This document shows, piece after piece, positions 16,136-25,105 of a DNA stretch of 64,000 bases. Positions within the stretch are counted from its first letter, which is position 1. Each line of letters opens with the position of its first letter. A model generated the notes under the pieces. The model ran no database searches. It was not told where the DNA came from and was given only the letters and a program-made list of their open reading frames with translations. The position numbers and the translations under genes are program-made. Source of the DNA: Bacteroidales bacterium (lineage in GTDB: Bacteria; Bacteroidota; Bacteroidia; Bacteroidales; VadinHA17); NCBI GenBank assembly GCA_003141895.1, contig PLNT01000010.1, forward strand, positions 76,112 to 140,111, written 5' to 3'.

Positions 16136-18937
16136 ATGCGCGATTGCATTGAAATTAAAGGGGCAAGAGTACATAATCTGAAAAACATAAGTCTCAATAT
16201 TCCAAGGAATAAGCTTATCGTTATTACCGGAGTATCCGGTTCAGGTAAATCATCTCTTGCTTTTGATACAATATATGCTGAAGGACAGCGCCGGTATGTC
16301 GAAAGTCTCTCTTCATATGCCCGGCAATTCCTGGGGAGGATGAATAAACCCGAGGTTGACTTTATTAATGGCATTCCCCCCGCTATAGCTATTGAGCAGA
16401 AGGTAAATTCACGGAATCCGCGTTCCACAGTTGGAACATCAACTGAAATTTACGATTACCTGAGACTCCTTTTTGCCAGGATCGGCCGGACTTATTCGCC
16501 TGTTTCTGGAAAAGAGGTCAAAAAACACAGTGTCGATGATATTATTAATTTTCTGAAATCTCTCCCTGAAGGAACGAAGGCAATAATAACTTCACCGGGC
16601 GAAATACCTGAAAAAATTAAAATATCCGAATATTTTAAATTTCTTGAAAAGCAGGGATTTAACAGGATTGAGTCTGAGGGATCAGTGCTCAGGCTGGATG
16701 AAATAAAATCCTTTGACGGATTTAAACAGGGCCAGAAAATAAACATCGTCATCGACAGGCTTATTATTGATTATTCAGCCGATAGTCTGAGCAGGGCAGC
16801 GGATTCAGTCCAAACGGCCATTCAAACAGGGAAGGGATATTGCCAGGTGGTAATAACCGGTGACGATAACACCATAAGAGAAAATTTCTCAACAAAATTT
16901 GAGGAAGATGGAATCTCTTTTGAAGAGCCTACAGAATATTTGTTCAGTTTCAATAATCCGGTTGGCGCTTGTCCGGTATGTGAGGGGTACGGCAAGATTA
17001 TTGGAATCGACGAAAACCTTGTGATTCCTAACCAGAATCTCTCGGTTTATGAGGACGCTATTGTTTGCTGGAAAGGTGAATCGATGAAGACCTGGAAAGA
17101 AAGACTGATAGCCAGTGCTGAACTTTTTGACTTTCCGATACATAAACCGGTGTACCAGCTTACCAGCGAGCAAAAAGAGATGCTCTGGAAGGGCAATAAA
17201 TATTTTTATGGGTTAAACAGGTTCTTCCAGCATCTTGAAGAGAAAAAATATAAAATTCAATACCGTGTTTTACTTAGCCGTTATCGGGGGAAGACAATTT
17301 GTCCGGAATGCAAAGGTTCGAGATTGAAGAAAGAAACAGGATATGTTAAAATAGCCGGGAAAACGATACAGGAACTTGTTTCAATTCCGGTCGGTAATTT
17401 ATTTGAAGTTTTTTCATCGATTGAACTTACCAATAGTGATGCAAAAGTTGCTGAGAGACTTCTTAAAGAGATAACAGTCCGACTGAGGTTCCTTATCGAG
17501 GTAGGCCTCCCCTATCTTACCCTCGACAGGTTATCATCAACGCTCTCAGGTGGAGAATCTCAGAGAATAAATTTATCTACATCCCTTGGCAGTAACCTGG
17601 TTGGATCGATGTACATCCTCGATGAACCAAGTATCGGTCTTCATCCACGCGATACAAATCTTCTTATTACTGTATTGAAAGAACTACGGGATCTGGGAAA
17701 TTCCGTTCTCGTGGTGGAACATGAAGAAGAGATTATAAGGGCTGCCGATGAAATAATTGATATGGGACCTGAAGCCGGGAGGTTAGGTGGTGAGCTGGTT
17801 TACCAGGGCGGTCTCGATCTGACAACAACTAATAAATCGCTGACTGCAAGTTATCTCAGTGGAAGAATGGTTGTTCCGGTACCAAAGGTAAGAAGAAAAT
17901 GGCACAGTTATATTGAAATCAAAGGTGCAAGGGAGAACAATCTGAAAAATATTGATGTAAAATTTCCACTTCACACCATAACAGCTGTTACAGGTGTAAG
18001 CGGATCGGGTAAATCAAGCCTGGTATCCGATATATTATACAGGGCACTGTCCGACAGGATTAACGGAACAAATTTAAAACCAGGGCAGTTCAGAGATATC
18101 AGCGGTGATATATCCGGATTGTCGGGAATTGAACTGGTTGATCAGAATCCGATAGGACGATCAAGCAGATCAAACCCTGTAACGTATCTTAAGGCTTATG
18201 ATGAGATACGTAAACTCTACTCCGAGTTGCAGGCTTCTGTCCAGAATAATTTTAAAGCCTCCCATTTCTCTTTTAATATCGAAGGCGGCAGATGTGAAGA
18301 GTGCCAAGGTGAAGGTATAATAAGGGTAGAAATGCAGTTTATGGCCGATGTCGAACTCACATGTGAGGTCTGTAAGGGAATGAGGTTCAAAAAAGAAATT
18401 CTCGATGTGAAATATCATGGCAAAAACATTTATGATATGCTCGATCTGACAATTGATGAAGCAATTGATTTTTTCGAGGTCCATCCGGGAAAAAATGAAA
18501 AAAGGATAATTGATAAACTGAAACCGCTTTCAGATGTGGGATTGGGTTATATAAAAATGGGTCAGTCATCGAGTACACTCTCGGGAGGAGAAAGTCAGAG
18601 AGTGAAGCTGGCTTATTTCCTAAGCCAGGAAAAGAGTGGCGGTCATATGTTATTTATATTCGACGAGCCAACAACCGGTCTGCATTTTCATGACATTAAC
18701 AAACTTCTGAAATCAATTAATGCGCTTGTTGATCATGGACATTCAGTAATACTTATTGAACATAACCAGGAGGTTATAAAGAGTTCCGACTGGATAATTG
18801 ATCTTGGTCCGGAAGGAGGTGAAAACGGAGGATATATTGTTTTTGAGGGAAAACCTGAAGATCTGGCACGATGCAAAGAATCATACACCGGAAAATACCT
18901 GGCACCAAAACTGGCAAAACCAGTTAAAAACACATAG
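16136..18937 (+). CDS. uvrA: Excinuclease ABC subunit A
   Basis: 933 residues, the usual length. It has two ABC ATPase modules: Walker A TGVSGSGKSSLAF (from residue 31) and GVSGSGKSSLVSD in the second half, with LSGGESQRI and LSGGESQRV signatures and Walker B ILDEPSIGLHPRD and IFDEPTTGLHFHD. Zinc-binding cysteine pairs CPVC/CPEC and CEEC/CEVC are present. UvrA finds DNA lesions and loads UvrB in nucleotide excision repair. The stop codon is the first three bases of a hairpin stem. Confidence 0.97.
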   Translation: MRDCIEIKGARVHNLKNISLNIPRNKLIVITGVSGSGKSSLAFDTIYAEGQRRYVESLSSYARQFLGRMNKPEVDFINGIPPAIAIEQKVNSRNPRSTVGTSTEIYDYLRLLFARIGRTYSPVSGKEVKKHSVDDIINFLKSLPEGTKAIITSPGEIPEKIKISEYFKFLEKQGFNRIESEGSVLRLDEIKSFDGFKQGQKINIVIDRLIIDYSADSLSRAADSVQTAIQTGKGYCQVVITGDDNTIRENFSTKFEEDGISFEEPTEYLFSFNNPVGACPVCEGYGKIIGIDENLVIPNQNLSVYEDAIVCWKGESMKTWKERLIASAELFDFPIHKPVYQLTSEQKEMLWKGNKYFYGLNRFFQHLEEKKYKIQYRVLLSRYRGKTICPECKGSRLKKETGYVKIAGKTIQELVSIPVGNLFEVFSSIELTNSDAKVAERLLKEITVRLRFLIEVGLPYLTLDRLSSTLSGGESQRINLSTSLGSNLVGSMYILDEPSIGLHPRDTNLLITVLKELRDLGNSVLVVEHEEEIIRAADEIIDMGPEAGRLGGELVYQGGLDLTTTNKSLTASYLSGRMVVPVPKVRRKWHSYIEIKGARENNLKNIDVKFPLHTITAVTGVSGSGKSSLVSDILYRALSDRINGTNLKPGQFRDISGDISGLSGIELVDQNPIGRSSRSNPVTYLKAYDEIRKLYSELQASVQNNFKASHFSFNIEGGRCEECQGEGIIRVEMQFMADVELTCEVCKGMRFKKEILDVKYHGKNIYDMLDLTIDEAIDFFEVHPGKNEKRIIDKLKPLSDVGLGYIKMGQSSSTLSGGESQRVKLAYFLSQEKSGGHMLFIFDEPTTGLHFHDINKLLKSINALVDHGHSVILIEHNQEVIKSSDWIIDLGPEGGENGGYIVFEGKPEDLARCKESYTGKYLAPKLAKPVKNT

Positions 18938-18960
18938 GGACGTTGCATTCAACGTCCCTA
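18935..18960. terminator. 11-bp hairpin at the end of uvrA
   Basis: TAGGGACGTTG (18935-18945) and its exact complement (18950-18960) flank a CATT loop. The first three bases are the uvrA stop codon. No T-tract follows, so it may act as an RNA-stabilising or weak terminator hairpin, or be a dispersed repeat that has landed on the stop codon. Confidence 0.6.
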
Positions 18961-18987
18961 TAACCAATAACCAAATGAAATCTGGTT

Positions 18988-19431
18988 TTATTTTTTGATT
19001 TTGAACCCGAACATTATTGCCACACAGCCACTTGCCGGGGTATCGCCTGGTTTATTAAATGAGCTGACTTTAACAACAAGCTTCAGTTGCTGGCTTGACT
19101 GAAGTTTAAAATCCCATGTTTTTGCATAGTTGGCATCTTTGTTCGAATAGAGAACGTTCTTGTTGGCATCGAGAACCTTGAATTCAACCTCTGGTATCTT
19201 ATCTTCGCCGGTTACTGCTACTCTGTATTCCATATCAGAGTAGAATGTTTTATATAATTCGGCCTCTTCCCCTTCAACGAGGATTGCTGCATGATAGTTC
19301 CCATCATGCGTATATACACCGAGTTCAGGTATACAGATTTTTTTAGCGAACGCTTTGCACTGTCCATTTGCATTAAATGATACAGAAATCAGAAGCAATG
19401 TCAGTATCGGAATTATTCTTGGTATTCTCAT
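18988..19431 (-). CDS. Exported protein of unknown function
   Basis: 147 residues with a signal peptide (MRIPRIIPILTLLLISVSFN, cleavage near ANGQCKAF). The mature part looks like a single beta-sandwich: VEFKVLDANKNVLYS and WDFKLQSSQQLKLVVKV. It ends with GCVAIMFGFKIKK. Two Cys near the N terminus could pair. It starts 5 bases after the stop of the lipoprotein gene, so the two form an operon. No known family was recognised. Confidence 0.72.
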   Translation of the reverse strand: MRIPRIIPILTLLLISVSFNANGQCKAFAKKICIPELGVYTHDGNYHAAILVEGEEAELYKTFYSDMEYRVAVTGEDKIPEVEFKVLDANKNVLYSNKDANYAKTWDFKLQSSQQLKLVVKVSSFNKPGDTPASGCVAIMFGFKIKK

Positions 19432-19436
19432 GGTGC

Positions 19437-20360
19437 TTAGTTATTTACAAATGTCTTTCTTATCTCTGAAACAGTTGAAGAGAGTTCTTTAAATACCTCA
19501 GGTGTCATATCAGTTTTAACTTCTGATTTGAGAATTGTAGTATTTGATGCCTTATCAAACTCAGGTCTGATTTTTGAAGTGGTAATTGAAATTTTATCAA
19601 AAACCACCTTGAGTTTTCTAACCTGAACAATCAGGTCATCAACAGCAGGGTTTCCTTTACTGCTCTCCAATAAATTTATAAGTATATCAATAGAAAGTTT
19701 CTGATCTATTATCCTTCCAACGAGTTTGTTGCCATTAAAATCTTTCATATCAACAAGCTGGGTTGAAATATATAATCCTTCAAACCATCCTCCTACAAGC
19801 ACCATAGCTGCAATTGCAGGCTGTCCGTTATCAGACAGATATGAGTTGGAATTCATAAATGTTTCACTTACAATCTCCATAATAACTTCACTGTTATTTA
19901 TGTTTTCTTCCAGTTTGTCAATCTGTGATTGCTCGATTGCTTTTAATATACCAAGACCATCAGCCATCTTTTTGGCAGCATTCATATAGTCAATAATAAG
20001 TTGCGTTTGTTCATATAAACTGGCAAAACTTAAATCACAGGTATAAATTCCGAGATTAAGAGCCATACTCTTATTAGTCACATAATTATTGACATTTCCG
20101 ACAGGATTGAGCAGAACCTCATCAAATCTTGCGCCTGCTGATTTAATCAGCATGGCTGATTCAAGAGGTGAGGGCAGTGCATTAAATATTTTTTCAGCCT
20201 GCTTAATATCCTCAACAACAGCAGTGTTATCTTTTGGTACATTTACTTTCGCTTCTTCCTTAGGTGTTTTTGTACCTCCCGATTTGCATCCTATGAGCAG
20301 ACTCGTGAACATCATTACTACCATCAGAATTTTTGAACAAATTCCATATTTCTTATTCAT
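19437..20360 (-). CDS. Lipoprotein of unknown function
   Basis: 307 residues. The N terminus has a signal peptide and lipobox (SLLIGC, lipidated Cys at about residue 25), followed by a Lys/Thr-rich linker. The rest is mainly helical. It contains the pattern NYVTNKSMALNLGIYTCDLS and an all-helical C terminus. It is first in an operon with the exported 147-residue protein, which suggests a two-part envelope complex. No enzyme motif was seen. Confidence 0.78.
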   Translation of the reverse strand: MNKKYGICSKILMVVMMFTSLLIGCKSGGTKTPKEEAKVNVPKDNTAVVEDIKQAEKIFNALPSPLESAMLIKSAGARFDEVLLNPVGNVNNYVTNKSMALNLGIYTCDLSFASLYEQTQLIIDYMNAAKKMADGLGILKAIEQSQIDKLEENINNSEVIMEIVSETFMNSNSYLSDNGQPAIAAMVLVGGWFEGLYISTQLVDMKDFNGNKLVGRIIDQKLSIDILINLLESSKGNPAVDDLIVQVRKLKVVFDKISITTSKIRPEFDKASNTTILKSEVKTDMTPEVFKELSSTVSEIRKTFVNN

Positions 20361-20379
20361 GATATAAATATTTAATTGT

Positions 20380-20387
20380 CAAACCTA
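20380..20387 (-). promoter_or_regulatory. Possible -7 element for the lipoprotein gene
   Basis: TAGGTTTG on the minus strand matches TAnnTTTG, 19 bases before the start codon. No -33 TTG at standard spacing. Confidence 0.3.
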
Positions 20388-20454
20388 TTTTACGACTAAA
20401 TTAGTATAATATTTTTATTTTTCAAAAACAGCTTTAACTAATTGTTGGTATTTC

Positions 20455-20462
20455 TAACTTTG
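20455..20462 (+). promoter_or_regulatory. Possible -7 element for the helical-repeat gene
   Basis: TAACTTTG matches TAnnTTTG, 17 bases before the ATG at 20480. The gap is shared with the divergent lipoprotein gene. Confidence 0.3.
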
Positions 20463-20479
20463 TTCTAAATAATCGTGAG

Positions 20480-20995
20480 ATGATAAGATCAGAGAAAAAG
20501 ATAAAAGAGCTTTCTGAAATATTAAATAAAGATAATAATATAGTTATTACAAAAGCAATTGAATTGCTTCGTCAGGAAAAGCCATTTGAAGGGGCAATAG
20601 GCTTACTGACTGCATACTATGATAAAACCAGTGATTTTTCAGTCAGAAAATCGATTGCAGGTTTCATGAATGATTTAAAGGATCAGACTGCCTGTGAGGA
20701 AGTTATTATAGAAATAAGGAAAACCTGGAAACCAGATACAATCAGTATGCTGGTATCGTCATGCTGGCAGTCGGGTATTAATTATGCGGGTTATTCAACC
20801 GATCTGGCAAGGATATTTCTCATAGGAGACTATGTAACTGCCATTGAATGTCTTACAGTGATTGAAGAATCAGTTCACGAATTAAGCAAAGAAGGGAAAA
20901 GTGAGATAATTAAGCTTCTTGAGAAAGGAACTCCTTCTGCAACCGACGAAAAGAAGGCTCTGATACTTGAATTATTTTCGATTCTTGAGAGATAG
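20480..20995 (+). CDS. Small HEAT-like helical protein of unknown function
   Basis: 171 residues, no signal peptide. It is almost entirely amphipathic helices of 12-18 residues in pairs (for example ITKAIELLRQEKPFEGAIGL, SVRKSIAGFMNDL and DYVTAIECLTVIEES). This is how HEAT-type repeats look, and points to a protein-binding scaffold. It ends 4 bases before the convergent yggS gene. No specific family was recognised. Confidence 0.72.
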   Translation: MIRSEKKIKELSEILNKDNNIVITKAIELLRQEKPFEGAIGLLTAYYDKTSDFSVRKSIAGFMNDLKDQTACEEVIIEIRKTWKPDTISMLVSSCWQSGINYAGYSTDLARIFLIGDYVTAIECLTVIEESVHELSKEGKSEIIKLLEKGTPSATDEKKALILELFSILER

Positions 20996-20999
20996 CTGG

Positions 21000-21662
21000 T
21001 CATCGTTCACCGAAAATCAGACTTCCAATCCTGACCATTGTACTGCCTTCATTAACAGCCAGCTTATAGTCCCCTGACATTCCCATTGAGATTTCATTAA
21101 AGTGTAACTCTGATTTGAAGTATTTTTCCTTAAGCGAATGGAAACAATCGCGGAGGTATATAAATTCCGCCTGAATCTTTTTTGTATCTGATGTATACGT
21201 TGCCATACCCATTACACCGCAAATCCTTATATTCTTTAAATTTAAAGTATCAGTTTTGAAACCCTCATTCAATTCCTGTATTGAAAACCCAGATTTTGTT
21301 TCCTCAGTAGCTATATGAATCTGAATAAGGCAATCAACAATCTTTCCTGACTTTAAAGCTTCGGAGTTAATAACCTGCAAAAGTTTGAACGAATCAACCG
21401 ACTGTATCATGTCAACAAAAGGCACCAGTGATTTTACTTTATTGCTTTGAAGGTGACCGATAAAATGCCACTCAATGTCTTTTGGCAGAAGATCTGTTTT
21501 GTTAAGTAATTCGGGAACCCGGTTTTCTCCGAAACATCTCTGGCCTGCATTATAGGCCTCCATTATATCGCTTACCGGTTTGGTTTTAGATACTGCAACA
21601 AGCTTAACAGAGGATGGAAGCTGTGATCTGAGGTATTTGATATTTCCTGCAATATCAGTCAT
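21000..21662 (-). CDS. yggS: YggS/PLPBP family pyridoxal-phosphate homeostasis protein
   Basis: 220 residues from the ATG at 21662. The longer frame would overlap the DUF1015 gene, so the internal Met was chosen. The PLP-lysine motif is LVAVSKTKP near residue 20, followed by FGENRVPELLNK, WHFIGHLQSNK and a final SMGMSGDYKLAVNEGSTMVR, IGSLIFGER block. The family binds PLP without known catalysis and keeps B6 and amino-acid pools in balance. It is last in the serC-serA-DUF1015-yggS run; the PLP enzyme SerC heads the operon. Confidence 0.94.
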   Translation of the reverse strand: MTDIAGNIKYLRSQLPSSVKLVAVSKTKPVSDIMEAYNAGQRCFGENRVPELLNKTDLLPKDIEWHFIGHLQSNKVKSLVPFVDMIQSVDSFKLLQVINSEALKSGKIVDCLIQIHIATEETKSGFSIQELNEGFKTDTLNLKNIRICGVMGMATYTSDTKKIQAEFIYLRDCFHSLKEKYFKSELHFNEISMGMSGDYKLAVNEGSTMVRIGSLIFGER

Positions 21663-21675
21663 ATAAATTAATCTC

Positions 21676-22926
21676 TCAGTCAAGTAAATGAATAACCAGT
21701 CCGCTCCTGAGTTTTGGTTCAAACCAGGTTGACTTTGGAGGCATGATATTCCCTGAATCAGCTATTGAGATCAATTGATCCATTGAAACAGGATAAAGTG
21801 CAAAAGCAACTTTCATTTCTCCGGAATCAACTCTCTTTTTAAGTTCACGCAAGCCACGAATTCCTCCGATAAAATCAATACGCTTCGATCTTCGCAAATC
21901 CTGTATGTCAAGAATCGGACTGAGAATCTGATTTGTAAGTATTGTCACATCAAGCACTCCTATCGGATCATCATTGTTAAAAGTACCTGGTTTTGCAGTC
22001 AGGCTGTACCATTTCCCTTCCAGGTACATTGAGAAATTATGAAGCTTTTTGGGTTTATATGTTTTGTTCCCCTTTTCCTCTATAATAAAACCTTTTCCCA
22101 GCCTTGTTATCAATTCCACAGAAGTCAGTCCATTCAGGTCTTTTATAGTTCTGTTATAATCAATAATCCTTAACTGATCTGCAGGGAAATGCACTGCAAG
22201 GAAGAAGTTATATTCTTCTGATCCATTATGAGACAGATTTTTATCTCTCTTTTCTTTTCCGACAAGAGCCGCCGCCGCAGTCCTGTGGTGACCATCAGCT
22301 ACATAAGTATTTTGAACCTTTTCAGCAAAAAGCTTTTCGATAAGCTTGTTTGTTTCCGGTTTTTTAACAACCCAGAAATGATGTCCGAATCCATCTCCGG
22401 CAACAAAATCGTATTCGGGTTTTTCGTTGTTTACAATATTACTTACTATCTCATCGATCTCTTTTACAGGGCTATATGTAAAAAAAACCGGTTCAATATT
22501 GGCATTGTTGACCCTTACATGCACCATCCGATCCTGTTCTTTATCGGGACGTGTAAGTTCGTGCTTTTTTATTACTCCATTAAGATAGTCATCAACCGAT
22601 GCACAACCGACAATTCCATACTGGGTTCGCCCTTTCATTGTCTGGGCATAAATATAAAAATGAGGGACATTATCCTGTACCAGCCATCCGTTCTTTTGCC
22701 ATTTTTTGAAATTCTCAACAGATTTTGAATAGACCAGATCCGAATGAGTATCGGTTTCAGCCGGGAGGTCTATTTCTGATCTTGTTATATGAAGTAATGA
22801 AGTTTGTTTTCCTTCAGCCATCTTTCTGGCCTCTTCAGTATTCATTACATCATAAGGCAGACATGCCAGATCTTTTGCAATAGAACGTGGGGGTCTTAAC
22901 CCCCTGAAAGGTTTAACAACTACCAT
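21676..22926 (-). CDS. DUF1015 family protein with DGHHR motif
   Basis: 416 residues from the Met at 22926 (MVVVKPFRGLRPP is the family's normal start; a start 18 bases upstream is possible). Family blocks: CLPYDVMNTEEAR, KKHELTRPDKEQDR and VADGHHRTAAAAL at about residue 200. DGHHR resembles the nucleotide-binding motif of ParB/SerK-like proteins, some of which phosphorylate free serine. Its place right after serA and serC supports a role in serine metabolism, but the activity is inferred. Confidence 0.9.
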   Translation of the reverse strand: MVVVKPFRGLRPPRSIAKDLACLPYDVMNTEEARKMAEGKQTSLLHITRSEIDLPAETDTHSDLVYSKSVENFKKWQKNGWLVQDNVPHFYIYAQTMKGRTQYGIVGCASVDDYLNGVIKKHELTRPDKEQDRMVHVRVNNANIEPVFFTYSPVKEIDEIVSNIVNNEKPEYDFVAGDGFGHHFWVVKKPETNKLIEKLFAEKVQNTYVADGHHRTAAAALVGKEKRDKNLSHNGSEEYNFFLAVHFPADQLRIIDYNRTIKDLNGLTSVELITRLGKGFIIEEKGNKTYKPKKLHNFSMYLEGKWYSLTAKPGTFNNDDPIGVLDVTILTNQILSPILDIQDLRRSKRIDFIGGIRGLRELKKRVDSGEMKVAFALYPVSMDQLISIADSGNIMPPKSTWFEPKLRSGLVIHLLD

Positions 22927-22944
22927 CTTATTTCTTTTGAACAA

Positions 22945-23865
22945 TTACCTGTTTAATTTATATTTTTCTTTCCCGGTATTCAAATATTCAACTACCTGCC
23001 TTGCAGCAGCCACAGCTGCATTGATATTTGATTCTTCTGTCTGGGCTCCCATTTTCTTGTTCGTAAATATGAATCTCCCTTTATGTTTTTCTTCTAATAT
23101 TGCTTTGCAATCAGGTTCAACATCTGACAGATAGCTGATATCATTCCTCTCCTCAAATATTTTGAGCAGACCTTCCTCATCAATTAATTCTTTTCTTGCT
23201 GTATTGACAAGAACAGCATTACGGGGCATTTTTTTTATAAGATCATAGCCAACAGATTTTTTTGTAATTTCATTAATTGGCATATGTATCGAAATATACT
23301 GGCATTTCAGATACAGCTCGCCAACATTTAAACATTGTTTGGCTCCATTATTCTTCATTACTCGTTCACTTACGAAAGGATCGTAGGCATATATATCCAT
23401 TCCAAATCCCCTGGCAATATCTGCAACATATTTCCCTACGTTTCCAAAAGCGTGCAAACCCAGTGTTTTACCCCTTAGTTCAGAGCCCGACTTACCGGTG
23501 AATCCTCCCCGTATCTGGTAGAGCATCAGAAGGAATGCCAGCTCAGCAACAGCATTCGAATTTTGTCCGGGGGTATTCATTGCCACCACGTTATGGGCAG
23601 TACACGATGCCAGGTCGAGGTTATCATAGCCTGATCCGGCGCGAATGACAATTTTTAATTGTTTAGCAGCGTCGAGGACTTCGGCCGTAACGGCATCGCT
23701 TCGTACGATCAAGCCATCGGCGGTCGAAACAGCAGCCAGTAGTTCAGCTCTATTCTTATAATTCTCAAGCACTGTAAGTTTAAAACCTGCAGCCTCTGTT
23801 ACTTCACGAATCTGTCTGATAGCGATTTGGGCAAATGGCTTTTCAGTGGCGACAAGGATTTCCAT
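22945..23865 (-). CDS. serA: D-3-phosphoglycerate dehydrogenase, short lysine type
   Basis: 306 residues, without the ACT/ASB regulatory domains of long SerA proteins. The Rossmann motif is GLHAFGNVGKYVADIARGFG. The catalytic Arg lies in NTARKELIDEEGL. At the place where most family members have the catalytic His (H-x-G-A) this protein has K271 in NKKMGAQTEES. That is the mark of the lysine-type (IIIK) class described in Entamoeba and Bacteroidota. It oxidises 3-phosphoglycerate as the first step of serine synthesis, upstream of SerC in the pathway. Confidence 0.92.
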   Translation of the reverse strand: MEILVATEKPFAQIAIRQIREVTEAAGFKLTVLENYKNRAELLAAVSTADGLIVRSDAVTAEVLDAAKQLKIVIRAGSGYDNLDLASCTAHNVVAMNTPGQNSNAVAELAFLLMLYQIRGGFTGKSGSELRGKTLGLHAFGNVGKYVADIARGFGMDIYAYDPFVSERVMKNNGAKQCLNVGELYLKCQYISIHMPINEITKKSVGYDLIKKMPRNAVLVNTARKELIDEEGLLKIFEERNDISYLSDVEPDCKAILEEKHKGRFIFTNKKMGAQTEESNINAAVAAARQVVEYLNTGKEKYKLNR

Positions 23866-23917
23866 TCTTCTTAAATTTAGATTTTAATCCACGGTCTTTA
23901 ACAGGCTGATAAAACAC

Positions 23918-24988
23918 CTAGTTTTTTGTTTCAAACTCCTTCATGGCGTTCACCAGTGCCTCAATACTTTCTTTCGGAAGAGCATTATATGTTGAAGCAC
24001 GGAAACCTCCGACAGAGCGATGGCCTTCAATACCGAGCATCCCTTTTGATTTTGCATAGTCAGCAAAAGGTTTTTCAAGTTCTTTATACTCGGGTTTCAT
24101 TATAAAGCAAATATTCATGAGTGACCTGTCTTCCGGATCAGCAATTGTCGGCATAAACAATTTGTTCCTTTCAATCTCATCATAAAGAATCTTTGCTTTT
24201 TCAATGTTTTTCTTCTGGATAGCTTTTATTCCACCAAGATTCTTTAACCAGGTCAGAGTCTGCTGTGCTGCAAATATTGCAAACACAGGTGGAGTGTTGA
24301 ACATTGATTCGCCTTTTATATGTATGCGGTAATCGAGCATAGATGGGATAGCCCGGGTTACTTTACCGAGTGCATCTTCTTTTACGATAACAAATGTGAC
24401 ACCTGCCGGTGCAAGGTTTTTCTGGGCTCCACCGTATATAAGCGAATATTTAGAAATATCAACGGGTCTGCTGAAAATATCCGACGACATATCTGCAACA
24501 AGCGGTATTTTTATATCTAGATCTTTCTTCAGCTCTGTTCCGTAAATTGTATTGTTTGTTGTAATATGCAAATAATCAGCATCTGAAGGAATTGTGTAAT
24601 TCTTTGGAATGTAATTGAAAAGTTTTTCTTTAGAAGAAGCTACCTCTGCTACTTCACCGAACAGTTTAGCTTCTTTTTGTGCTTTAGAAGCCCATTCACC
24701 TGTATTAAGGTAAGCAGCTTTCCTGTTTAGCAAATTCATAGGGACCATAGCAAACTGAAGACTTGCTCCTCCTCCTAAAAACAGGACCTGGTATCCGGAA
24801 GGTATTTCGAGCAATTCTTTAAAAAGTGCAATTGTGTCGTTCATGCAGGCAACAAATTCCTTGCTTCGGTGAGATATCTCAAGTACAGATAATCCTGTAC
24901 CCGCAAAATCTTTTATTCCTTCTATTGTCTTGTCAATAGTATATTGTGGCATGATTGAAGGACCGGCATAAAAATTGTGTTTTTTCAT
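23918..24988 (-). CDS. serC: Phosphoserine aminotransferase
   Basis: 356 residues, class V aminotransferase fold. The PLP-binding lysine is in [14 protein letters not shown]; other family blocks are [12 protein letters not shown] at the start, [18 protein letters not shown], and [17 protein letters not shown] at the end. It makes 3-phosphoserine from 3-phosphohydroxypyruvate. It heads the serine operon and has a well-formed promoter. A serB phosphatase is not in this window. Confidence 0.96.
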   Translation of the reverse strand: MKKHNFYAGPSIMPQYTIDKTIEGIKDFAGTGLSVLEISHRSKEFVACMNDTIALFKELLEIPSGYQVLFLGGGASLQFAMVPMNLLNRKAAYLNTGEWASKAQKEAKLFGEVAEVASSKEKLFNYIPKNYTIPSDADYLHITTNNTIYGTELKKDLDIKIPLVADMSSDIFSRPVDISKYSLIYGGAQKNLAPAGVTFVIVKEDALGKVTRAIPSMLDYRIHIKGESMFNTPPVFAIFAAQQTLTWLKNLGGIKAIQKKNIEKAKILYDEIERNKLFMPTIADPEDRSLMNICFIMKPEYKELEKPFADYAKSKGMLGIEGHRSVGGFRASTYNALPKESIEALVNAMKEFETKN

Positions 24989-25040
24989 AAAGGACTTTTT
25001 ATAATTAATAAATTCAAATTCCAGGAAGCTATATTCCCTA

Positions 25041-25070
25041 CAAAAATATATAAATAATTATGAGTAACAA
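25041..25070 (-). promoter_or_regulatory. Promoter of the serC operon
   Basis: On the minus strand, TTG (25070-25068), a 19-base spacer and TATTTTTG (25048-25041) fit the Bacteroidota -33/-7 promoter. The serC ATG lies 52 bases downstream. Confidence 0.6.
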
Positions 25071-25105
25071 TTTGATTCCTGATTCCGGTTATGATAACAG
25101 TACGA

